Below are positions 1-5,195 of a stretch of DNA of 7,135 nucleotides, piece after piece. Position 1 is the first letter of the stretch, and every line of letters starts with the position of its first letter. The position numbers were made by a program, and so were the translations under genes. The notes below the pieces were generated by a model. The model saw only the letters and a list, made by a program, of their open reading frames with translations. It searched no databases and was not told the DNA's origin. The stretch is taken from contig CAMLNG010000189.1 in the NCBI GenBank assembly GCA_946481195.1, forward strand, positions 1 to 7,135, written 5' to 3'. This stretch comes from an uncultured Chromatiaceae bacterium. GTDB lineage: Bacteria > Pseudomonadota > Gammaproteobacteria > Enterobacterales > Alteromonadaceae.

Positions 1-31
1 GAATAATTTTAAAACCTGACAACAGCGCCGT

Positions 32-760
32 TTAAAACGGTGGAGAACTCACCAGCTGGCAGACAGGTATTTGCTGGTCTTTGACCTGCTGCCAGGCCTT
101 ATGCAATTTCTCCAGCAATACCGGACTAGTAGCGGGATGCGCGGCAAGATACAGGTATTTTTCCAGCGCATGGGCAGTAAAAACCCGGCGTAAGCCGGCG
201 CCCCGGTCTGGCAATTGCTGCACATAAATATCAGACACCAACATCAAATCAATCCGCCCCAGCTCCAGCATTTGTTGCAGCTGGTGGTTGTGGCCGACCA
301 CCACCAGATTGCGGCTTTCGCGAAAACCCTGTTCGCGCAGATAGTGATAATTGGCCTGACCGTTTTCCACTCCCACGACATATTTCAGCGCACTGTTTAA
401 ACCGTCTGCCTGCACTTCGGGTCTGTGACTGCTGGTGTAAAATGACACCCGCATTGGGCACAAAGGTGCGATCCAGGCAAACTGGCTTTCGCGTTCTTCA
501 GTGCGTAACAGCGAAAAAATCAGCGTATCCGGCGTGGAACGGGCGGTTTTAAATGCACGCGCCCATGGCATTACGTCAATCTGATAAGGCAGTTGTGCCG
601 CCGTCATAATCTGCCGGACTATATCGACGGACCAGCCGCTGATGGTCTTGTCCTGCACCTGCTGATAAGGCGGAAACACTTCGGTCACCAGCTGGACCGG
701 TGCGTCTGCGAGCACGTTGCCATGGACCAGCCATCCCACGAGAAAAATCTGCCAGCGCAT
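32..760 (-). CDS. Periplasmic substrate-binding protein, SBP_bac_3 family
   Basis: This is a secreted solute-binding protein of the kind that binds polar amino acids or similar small molecules in the periplasm. It starts with a signal peptide (residues 1-18 or 1-20, cleavage after VLA or ADA). The mature part has the typical order of family motifs: FPPY at 29-32, a GWSVDIVRQI stretch at 42-51, PWARAF at 65-70 and an RTEERESQF segment at 86-94, followed in the second lobe by a GRIDLMLVSD stretch around 168-177. At 242 residues the length is normal for a two-lobe binding protein. No ABC permease or ATPase lies beside it, so it could be an orphan binding protein or part of a sensing pathway; the ligand cannot be read from the sequence. 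The ribosome-binding site is weak (an AAGAA stretch). The start is chosen because the signal peptide begins there. It is divergent from the gene at 914. The family assignment is secure; the role is not. Confidence 0.88.
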   Translation of the reverse strand: MRWQIFLVGWLVHGNVLADAPVQLVTEVFPPYQQVQDKTISGWSVDIVRQIMTAAQLPYQIDVMPWARAFKTARSTPDTLIFSLLRTEERESQFAWIAPLCPMRVSFYTSSHRPEVQADGLNSALKYVVGVENGQANYHYLREQGFRESRNLVVVGHNHQLQQMLELGRIDLMLVSDIYVQQLPDRGAGLRRVFTAHALEKYLYLAAHPATSPVLLEKLHKAWQQVKDQQIPVCQLVSSPPF

Positions 761-850
761 GCGTCTGTTCTTTTGCCAACCGGAATTTTTTTAGCATAGG
801 TGTCGATGGCCTGAGGCGCCAGCAGGACGATATTTGTACCTTATTCTGCA

Positions 851-879
851 ATGACTAATGGTGCTTTATTCGGTATGAT
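851..879 (+). promoter_or_regulatory. Candidate sigma-70 promoter for the gene at 914
   Basis: A -35-like ATGACT (851-856, four of six consensus bases) is separated by 17 bp from a -10-like TATGAT (874-879, five of six). Transcription would start near 886. This argues against an in-frame ATG at 851 as the start of the downstream gene, because that codon would lie inside the promoter. Based on motif matching only. Confidence 0.4.
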
Positions 880-913
880 AGTTGCGTTTTTGTTAGCAAA
901 AGGTCGTTGTGTG

Positions 914-2530
914 ATGTGGAAATGGATGTCGATGTTGGTTTTGCTGGCGGTCGCCCTGCGGTGGTTTTGGCCTGAGTATCAGCGTGTGCCGGCAGAACAG
1001 CGGAACTTCGCCGATAACAGTCAAAGTCTTTCGCCATTTCCCTCAGCACTGCCAGTCGTGGCAGCAGAACGGCAGGAAGTGCCTGCCACAGCCACCAGTT
1101 CCTTATCTGCAGTGCAGAGTTGCCCGGAACCGAAGCAGCTGGCGGAGCAACTGGCGACACTGCGTGCCTCCCGGCAACATCAGAGCGACACTCTGAAGCG
1201 GATGATGCAGGATGCACAGCTGCAGCCAGAGTTGCAGCTGCAATATGTGCGCGAACTTGGTGGCGATATTGCAGTACTGCGGCCGCAGGGCCGGCAAGCT
1301 CAGGATGGTCTTCTGCTGCTGATGCAACAGCGTGAACCGCTGACAAGTATCGCTACCAGTGATTTGGCGCAGGTCAAGCGGGCTACTGAGCAACATGATT
1401 ACCGCGCGCTGCAAGACTGGTTGCAGCAATATCCGCAGCCGGCGGACATTGCCAAGCTTGGCTTTATGGAATTAACCATACTGCAGGTGATACTGCAGTT
1501 AGATCCAGAGCTGCAGCCTGTGCAGTTACAGCAATTGCTCGACAGTGGTTTTAAGGCTGGTTTTATCGATTTATTGTTAGTCAGTCGCACGGGCCGCGAC
1601 CTGCAAATTATCGATATGTTGCAGCAGTCTTATGCGGGCGATTTAACTGTCAGCTGGCTGGAAAACCAGCGGTTATTGAATCTGACACTGCTGGCGGCGC
1701 AACGCGCCGACACCACCTTGTTTGATTATTGGCTGGCACAGGGGGTGCCTGCTGCATTTGGTCCGCTGGATGACAATGCTTTTGATTTGCTGCCGCTGCC
1801 GGCCAGTCAGGAACAGCTGCAACAGCAACTCCCGTTGATCCGCACCTTATTACGTCTGCAACTGGCGCCGGTATCGGCTGAGCGGCAATGGTTTTGGTTG
1901 CAACAGCTGCCAGAGGCTGAAGCGGCGCAATTGCAGGCGTTATTACAACACGAACCGGTGGCAGCCGACCCGCTTGGTTCTGCAGCAAGTGCTTCCGTCA
2001 GTCGGGCGTTAAGGCAGACCAGCGAGCAAATCAACCAGACATTAACCCAGCTGTGGCAATGTCAGGGGCAAAGTCAGTTACCGGCGATCCTCACCGTGCC
2101 GGAGCCGGAGAGCGCGCTGCAACGGCTACTGCAGTTTAACGACAATATGCTGAAACGAGTCAAAACAGACGCGTACTATGTGGCGGAGGTCAGAAAGTTT
2201 GAACAGACCACAGCGCAAATACAGCAATATATCCGCCAGGCAAACTGGCAGGGCCTGGATGCGTTTATGCAGACACAAATCAAAGACCGCAATAGCGTGT
2301 ACTTCAATAACGAACGCTTTGCTCGGGAATATATGTTGCACCAGCTGCTGCAGCTGCAGGCGCCAGCAGACGAAGTAGTGAAAAGGCTCAGATTCTTTGA
2401 TGACAGGATACCGCCAACGGTGATCACATTGATCCAGACCAGTCAGGATCCCAAGCTTATGCCTGCACTTCAAAAAGCCGGTTATCACATCCCCGCTTTA
2501 GCAGTGCCAAGGCCCAAGGCTAAGGATTAA
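914..2530 (+). CDS. Membrane-anchored periplasmic helical-repeat protein, function unknown
   Basis: I do not recognise this 538-residue protein as a named family. The N-terminus has one hydrophobic segment (residues 5-19) with no clear cleavage site, suggesting an inner-membrane anchor with the rest in the periplasm. A flexible Pro/Ala/Ser-rich linker follows (about 38-65). Residues 158-320 show loosely repeated helix pairs, such as ALQDWLQQYP, LQQLLDSGF and LFDYWLAQGVPAAFG, that resemble divergent ankyrin or another alpha-solenoid repeat; a similar pair recurs at the C-terminal end (LMPALQKAGYHIP). After the anchor there are only two cysteines (70 and 383), which could form a disulphide. The protein is very rich in Gln and Leu. 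An in-frame ATG exists at 851 but lacks a ribosome-binding site and overlaps a promoter. AAAAGG at 898-903 supports a start at GTG 911 or ATG 914. Its end overlaps the convergent gene by 11 bp. That it is a gene is clear; its role, possibly protein-protein binding, is inferred. Confidence 0.8.
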   Translation: MWKWMSMLVLLAVALRWFWPEYQRVPAEQRNFADNSQSLSPFPSALPVVAAERQEVPATATSSLSAVQSCPEPKQLAEQLATLRASRQHQSDTLKRMMQDAQLQPELQLQYVRELGGDIAVLRPQGRQAQDGLLLLMQQREPLTSIATSDLAQVKRATEQHDYRALQDWLQQYPQPADIAKLGFMELTILQVILQLDPELQPVQLQQLLDSGFKAGFIDLLLVSRTGRDLQIIDMLQQSYAGDLTVSWLENQRLLNLTLLAAQRADTTLFDYWLAQGVPAAFGPLDDNAFDLLPLPASQEQLQQQLPLIRTLLRLQLAPVSAERQWFWLQQLPEAEAAQLQALLQHEPVAADPLGSAASASVSRALRQTSEQINQTLTQLWQCQGQSQLPAILTVPEPESALQRLLQFNDNMLKRVKTDAYYVAEVRKFEQTTAQIQQYIRQANWQGLDAFMQTQIKDRNSVYFNNERFAREYMLHQLLQLQAPADEVVKRLRFFDDRIPPTVITLIQTSQDPKLMPALQKAGYHIPALAVPRPKAKD

Positions 2531-3356
2531 CCAGCATGTGTTGCCAGTCGCGCAGCACCTTGGCGCGGTCCGTTTCGGCAAAACTTTGCAGCATCAGTTG
2601 CTGATAATCTTTGTTCGCGGCCTGGTGGCGAATGCTCTGGTTCAGTAAGGCGACGATTTTTTCGCCTTGTGGCGTGCGGGAGCAGGCAAAATGGACCGCA
2701 TTGTACGGCTCTGCTTCGGCGAGTGGCCAATAACGCAGCGCATTGCTGCTGCGCGCGGCAATTTTGGGGTATTCCAGCATCAGGTCAACAAAACCTTTGT
2801 GTAGCATTGGCAGCATACTGCCGACAAATTCACCAGCGCTGCTGCGGGTATAAATGGCTGGATGGCCCTGATGTTGTTGCAGGATGGCATCGAGTTGGTC
2901 GCCATAACTGCGATTGAGCTCAATACCGACTAATGGCGGACGCTTCAGCTCTAGCAGTTGTTTCAGACTGATTTTGCCTTGCGCATCTTGCAGCTGTTCA
3001 AGTTGAGTTTGCCAGCGCGATTGTGGCAATGACACCAGCGTGATCGCGCTTTCCAGCATATAGGGTAAGGTAAACAGATAATCACGGGCCCGTTCCGGCG
3101 TTTTGCGCAGCCAGGGAATACAGGCATTGCCGGCAGATTTGGTCCATTCGCGCGCACGGTTGCGGCTGATGTCCACGAGCGTATAAGGCGACGGGTATTG
3201 TTGCAGGATTAGCTGTAATATTTGGGCCTCAGCCTGCGGCGTTTGCCCGGCTCTGGGTTGCAGACTGGCGAGTGTGTCGACCAGTTGCAGCGGTTCTGCC
3301 CGCAGCGCGTGAAACGGCAGCAGTAAACACAGGCAATAACAGCGCAACCACTGCAT
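2520..3356 (-). CDS. Secreted SBP_bac_3-like protein (TIGR02285-like)
   Basis: This 278-residue protein has a signal peptide (residues 1-20, cleavage after LRA) and the general layout of a periplasmic solute-binding domain. Visible features are an ACIPWLRKTPERARDYLF segment at 78-95, which resembles the conserved region of SBP_bac_3 relatives in the TIGR02285 group, an NRSYGDQLD stretch around 148-156, a VDLMLEYP motif at 190-197 and an ACSRTPQG stretch at 224-231. It lacks the FPPY-type N-terminal motif seen in the protein at 32-760, so it is a divergent member and may not bind amino acids. The start is well supported by GGAGGT (3362-3367), five bases from the ATG. It follows the membrane protein at 3402-3752 by 45 bases on the same strand, so co-transcription is likely. 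Its TAG stop lies inside the end of the convergent gene at 914-2530. No transporter genes are near. Confidence 0.78.
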   Translation of the reverse strand: MQWLRCYCLCLLLPFHALRAEPLQLVDTLASLQPRAGQTPQAEAQILQLILQQYPSPYTLVDISRNRAREWTKSAGNACIPWLRKTPERARDYLFTLPYMLESAITLVSLPQSRWQTQLEQLQDAQGKISLKQLLELKRPPLVGIELNRSYGDQLDAILQQHQGHPAIYTRSSAGEFVGSMLPMLHKGFVDLMLEYPKIAARSSNALRYWPLAEAEPYNAVHFACSRTPQGEKIVALLNQSIRHQAANKDYQQLMLQSFAETDRAKVLRDWQHMLVNP

Positions 3357-3361
3357 TCAGG

Positions 3362-3367
3362 ACCTCC
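3362..3367 (-). promoter_or_regulatory. Strong ribosome-binding site for the gene at 2520-3356
   Basis: GGAGGT on the minus strand, five bases before the ATG, is close to a perfect Shine-Dalgarno sequence. It fixes the start at 3356 and predicts efficient translation of this downstream cistron. Confidence 0.75.
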
Positions 3368-3401
3368 GTCAGAGCTTCGGCGTCCCGCCCGGCCGGCAAC
3401 A

Positions 3402-3752
3402 TCAGTTCCTTGATTGATGCTGCTTTTTCAGTTTCACCAACTGCTGAATACACAGCAAATATGCGATGAGATAACCCAGATTCATGCCGCCAATAGCGCG
3501 TTCATTGATCGGCCAGCCATACAATTGGGTAAACAGTTTGACCAGCGTCGCCAGCATCACCGCGAACACTACACTGAGCATAGTTTGGCTTTGCACAAAC
3601 TGCACCAGATAGGCCAGGCCAAGGCTCATCAGCATATATTGCAAATGAAGCGGGTCCTGATACACAGCGCCTTTGGTGACGCCGACATACAGCAGGCAAA
3701 ACAGAAAACTCAATACAAAACAATAAGCAAGATAGCGGGTGGCGTTCAGCAT
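3402..3752 (-). CDS. Small four-helix integral membrane protein, function unknown
   Basis: This 116-residue protein is almost entirely membrane-embedded. Hydrophobic segments lie at about 6-26, 36-53, 58-77 and 86-105, and the tail ends in a basic LVKLKKQHQSRN stretch, which by the positive-inside rule would place the C-terminus in the cytoplasm. I recognise no family. The start is supported by AGGA seven bases upstream (3760-3763) and a promoter at 3779-3787. It is the first gene of an apparent two-gene unit with the secreted binding protein at 2520-3356, 45 bases downstream. The pairing of a small membrane protein with a periplasmic binding-protein-like partner could indicate a shared task at the inner membrane, but that is inference from position only. 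Confidence 0.75.
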   Translation of the reverse strand: MLNATRYLAYCFVLSFLFCLLYVGVTKGAVYQDPLHLQYMLMSLGLAYLVQFVQSQTMLSVVFAVMLATLVKLFTQLYGWPINERAIGGMNLGYLIAYLLCIQQLVKLKKQHQSRN

Positions 3753-3778
3753 TTTGAATTCCTGATCTCAAAAACCGC

Positions 3779-3787
3779 ATTATGCCA
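3779..3787 (-). promoter_or_regulatory. Candidate extended -10 promoter for the 3752-2520 unit
   Basis: On the minus strand TGG followed by CATAAT forms an extended -10 element (CATAAT matches five of six). No good -35 is present, as is usual for extended -10 promoters. Predicted transcription start is near 3772, leaving a leader of about 20 bases that contains the ribosome-binding site. Confidence 0.42.
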
Positions 3788-3850
3788 AATATTAGCTGAC
3801 ACCGCCGCACTTCCCCGGCGCGGTTGGGCTGATTTACTATCGGCGAGAAC

Positions 3851-3856
3851 GAGGAG
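3851..3856 (+). promoter_or_regulatory. Ribosome-binding site deciding the start at 3862
   Basis: GAGGAG precedes two tandem in-frame ATG codons. The spacing is two bases to ATG 3859 and five to ATG 3862, which favours the second. Confidence 0.6.
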
Positions 3857-3861
3857 ACATG

Positions 3862-4173
3862 ATGCAAACCCTGATCACAGCAATTTTTTTTCTGGCGGCG
3901 CTGCTGTTATTGCTGGCAACAGTGCTGGCCCCGGTATATCTGCTCTGCAAAAGCCTGCAGCAGCTGTATCCACAGCTTTTTCCCTGGCCGGCCTGGCGCT
4001 GGACTGTGGTTTGCCTGCTGCTGGCGCTGGGTTATAGCGCCTGGCAGCAGAGCTTTGCTGATATCTGGTTGCTGACGCAAAGTTTGCTGATAGGGTCTCT
4101 GGGCTCCGCCGCCGTGCTATTAACGCTGGCGGGATTGTGGCGGTGGTGGCAGTCCCTAATGACTCAGCCATAA
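3862..4173 (+). CDS. Small three-helix membrane protein, function unknown
   Basis: This protein of about 103 residues has three hydrophobic segments (about 4-29, 44-62 and 71-95) separated by short loops, the first loop carrying a PQLFPWPAWRW stretch. I recognise no family. Two adjacent ATG codons are possible starts: 3859 lies only two bases from the GAGGAG ribosome-binding site (3851-3856), whereas 3862 has a five-base spacing, so 3862 is preferred. The gene stands alone on its strand and is divergent from the 3402-3752 membrane protein, with only about 110 bases between them. A TACTAT hexamer at 3835-3840 could be its -10, without a good -35. Its last 18 bases overlap the end of the convergent XRE regulator gene, so transcripts of the two are antisense to each other at their ends. 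Confidence 0.72.
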   Translation: MQTLITAIFFLAALLLLLATVLAPVYLLCKSLQQLYPQLFPWPAWRWTVVCLLLALGYSAWQQSFADIWLLTQSLLIGSLGSAAVLLTLAGLWRWWQSLMTQP

Positions 4174-4470
4174 AGTCAGGACTGAGCCTGCCGCAATGCC
4201 AACCACAAAGGCGAGGCCCAGCCAAAGCCCATTGCGCCCGCCAGTGCCGGATGTGCTCTGCCCGGCGGCAGTTTGATGAGCTTCCAGCAGCTGTTCGCGC
4301 GGTACGGCAAAGGCGGCGGATAATGCTTTACAGGTTTCGAGAGAACCCAGCCCCTGTAATTCCACCCGTTGCACCGTGCGCAGGCTGATGGCGCAAATCT
4401 CCGCCAGTTGCTGCTGCGTCCAGCCCCGTTCCGTTCTGAGTTGTTTGATCAGGTGAGGATTGAGTTGCAT
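4156..4470 (-). CDS. XRE-family HTH regulator with C-terminal membrane anchor
   Basis: This 104-residue protein has an N-terminal Cro/C1-type helix-turn-helix domain (about 5-62). The TQQQLAEICAISLRTVQRVE segment (18-37) covers the two HTH helices, and LETCKALSAAFAV (44-56) is the typical fourth-helix region. A Gly/Ser/Thr-rich linker (67-79) leads to one hydrophobic helix (82-102) that ends two residues before the C-terminus. That predicts a DNA-binding domain tethered to the inner membrane and facing the cytoplasm, without a periplasmic domain. Its GAGG ribosome-binding site (4477-4480) overlaps the TGA of the gene upstream, six bases before the ATG, so the two are almost certainly translationally coupled. 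The likely target is its own operon, whose upstream region carries clustered inverted repeats at 4973-5103; this is inferred. The 3' end overlaps the convergent membrane-protein gene by 18 bp. Confidence 0.88.
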   Translation of the reverse strand: MQLNPHLIKQLRTERGWTQQQLAEICAISLRTVQRVELQGLGSLETCKALSAAFAVPREQLLEAHQTAAGQSTSGTGGRNGLWLGLAFVVGIAAGSVLTLWLSH

Positions 4471-4476
4471 AACCGG

Positions 4477-4481
4477 CCTCA
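4477..4481 (-). promoter_or_regulatory. Ribosome-binding site overlapping the upstream stop codon
   Basis: On the minus strand TGAGG contains both the TGA stop of the 4479-4892 gene and the GAGG Shine-Dalgarno of the XRE gene, six bases before its ATG. This arrangement is typical of translational coupling, giving linked amounts of the two proteins. Confidence 0.65.
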
Positions 4482-4892
4482 GTGCATAAAAAACATGGCG
4501 ACAGCGGTGCCGAACACAAAACCCGCCGCCATACAGAGCGCCAAAAACGTCAGGCCGCCCCGGCGTTTTTTCGGGTCTTTTATCATCAGTTGGCTGTAGT
4601 TAAATTCATCGCTGTCGACTACCGCGCCGCCAACATAAAGCTCCACGCCATAGTGGCCGGTCAGGGCGCCTGCCCAGCCTTTGGCTTGTAGCCGGATCTC
4701 GGCTCTTTGTCCATCCAGCGTAAATTGAAATTTGCTGCGAAAGGAGGTCAGATTCAGTTTTTTCTCCACTAACTGGTCGTCGAGATATAGCCATTCGCGG
4801 CCGCTGAACATACTGACTTCGAGGCGGATCTCATGGCCGGCATAATCAAACACACTGGCGACCCGGCTATTGGCGGTTGTTGTCATCTTCAT
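4479..4892 (-). CDS. Beta-rich protein with C-terminal membrane anchor, partner of the XRE regulator
   Basis: I do not recognise the family of this 137-residue protein. Residues 10-100 have alternating hydrophobic and polar residues, suggesting a beta-sheet domain (for example the HEIRLEVSMFSGREWLYLDDQLV segment region at 20-42 and the GQRAEIRLQA stretch at 61-70). A basic DPKKRRGG stretch (106-113) precedes a single hydrophobic helix (114-135) that ends at the C-terminus. The basic residues before the helix predict that the beta domain faces the cytoplasm. Two ATG codons (4892 and 4886) are possible starts; GAGG sits four bases from the first and ten from the second. It is the first gene of an operon with the XRE regulator, which starts eight bases after its stop. 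Both proteins share a cytoplasmic domain plus tail anchor design, so they may interact at the membrane, the beta domain perhaps sensing or sequestering. That role is inference. Confidence 0.75.
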   Translation of the reverse strand: MKMTTTANSRVASVFDYAGHEIRLEVSMFSGREWLYLDDQLVEKKLNLTSFRSKFQFTLDGQRAEIRLQAKGWAGALTGHYGVELYVGGAVVDSDEFNYSQLMIKDPKKRRGGLTFLALCMAAGFVFGTAVAMFFMH

Positions 4893-4972
4893 AATTCCTC
4901 TGGGTATAGTTCCTTGGGATATAAACCTTTTGGTTCAACAGCACGGCTGCTGCAGTTGCTGTTTTTTGTATC

Positions 4973-5103
4973 CTGTCGGAGGTCCCGGGCGTGACGACAG
5001 TGCTGTGACATGGCGTTATTGTGTCGTGTTCTGGCAGCCACTGTCGTATGACAGTGTTGCTGTCATATCGTTTAATACGCTGATTATTAACAAAAAATGT
5101 CAG
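4973..5103. promoter_or_regulatory. Cluster of CTGTC(G/A)T half-sites, candidate operator array
   Basis: TGTC cores occur on the plus strand at 4974, 5022, 5042, 5061 and 5098 and on the minus strand (as GACA) at 4996, 5007 and 5050: eight in about 130 bases. Most extend to CTGTCGT or CTGTCAT. Several centre-to-centre distances are 11, 20 or 22 bp, close to whole helical turns. GACAGTG is repeated exactly at 4996-5002 and 5050-5056, each followed by a CTGT-type half-site. The array sits upstream of an operon that encodes an XRE regulator, so autoregulation is the simplest inference. Confidence 0.5.
5039..5067. repeat. Two overlapping perfect palindromes
   Basis: CACTGTC (5039-5045) and GACAGTG (5050-5056) are exact reverse complements with a 4-bp spacer. 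TATGACAG (5047-5054) and CTGTCATA (5060-5067) are exact reverse complements with a 5-bp spacer. The central GACAG arm is shared, so three half-sites form two alternative dyads. This is a typical look for a cooperative operator; as RNA they would be mutually exclusive hairpins. Confidence 0.7.
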
Positions 5104-5151
5104 ATTGCGCCAGCGAGAGCGTAGTCGGCCTGTTTTCCGTTCGGGCGGCAA

Positions 5152-5160
5152 TGTTATAGT
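5152..5160 (+). promoter_or_regulatory. Extended -10 promoter for the peptidase/oxidoreductase operon
   Basis: TGT followed by TATAGT (5155-5160) is a good extended -10 (five of six bases plus the TG). The -35 region is poor (TGTTTT near 5131). The start would be near 5167, giving a leader of about 30 bases with GGAG (5184-5187) eight bases before the ATG. Confidence 0.5.
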
Positions 5161-5195
5161 ACGTCTTTGTTTTTTCCTGCTCCGGAGCCTCCAAA

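Larger units (their letters stand above)
4893..5195. other. 303-base intergenic region between divergent operons
   Basis: No convincing gene is present. The region separates the minus-strand membrane/XRE operon from the plus-strand peptidase operon. It holds the CTGTC-type repeat cluster (4973-5103), an AT-rich stretch (5071-5098) and the extended -10 promoter of the peptidase gene (5152-5160). I could not find a clear sigma-70 promoter for the minus-strand operon; the AT-rich stretch next to the repeats contains an AATAAT (5083-5088, minus) without a good -35, which would leave a leader of about 180 bases. Confidence 0.6.

Noticed and set aside
28..40. CCGTT/AACGG hairpin at the end of the first gene as a terminator
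   Set aside because: The stem is only five base pairs, covers the stop codon, and has no T-run after it in the minus-strand direction.
851..913. In-frame ATG at 851 as start of the large plus-strand gene
   Set aside because: There is no ribosome-binding site before it, it lies within the best candidate promoter, and the N-terminal anchor with an AAAAGG site fits a start at 911 or 914.
855..1346. 163-codon open frame on the minus strand inside the large plus-strand gene
   Set aside because: It is antisense to a gene with clear coding structure, has low-complexity Ala/Val/Ser composition and no ribosome-binding site or recognisable motif; a by-product of codon bias.
3414..4037. 207-codon plus-strand open frame across the 3402-3752 gene and the start of the next gene
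   Set aside because: It is antisense to a membrane protein with four clean hydrophobic segments, then runs out of frame through another membrane protein. Its own composition (His/Gln-rich, then Ala-rich) looks like noise.
5041..5054. LexA (SOS) box
   Set aside because: CTGT and ACAG are separated by six bases here, whereas the gammaproteobacterial LexA box needs eight.
4870..5124. 84-codon plus-strand open frame in the intergenic region
   Set aside because: It overlaps the start of the minus-strand gene and the palindrome cluster, lacks a ribosome-binding site, and has an implausible Cys-rich composition.
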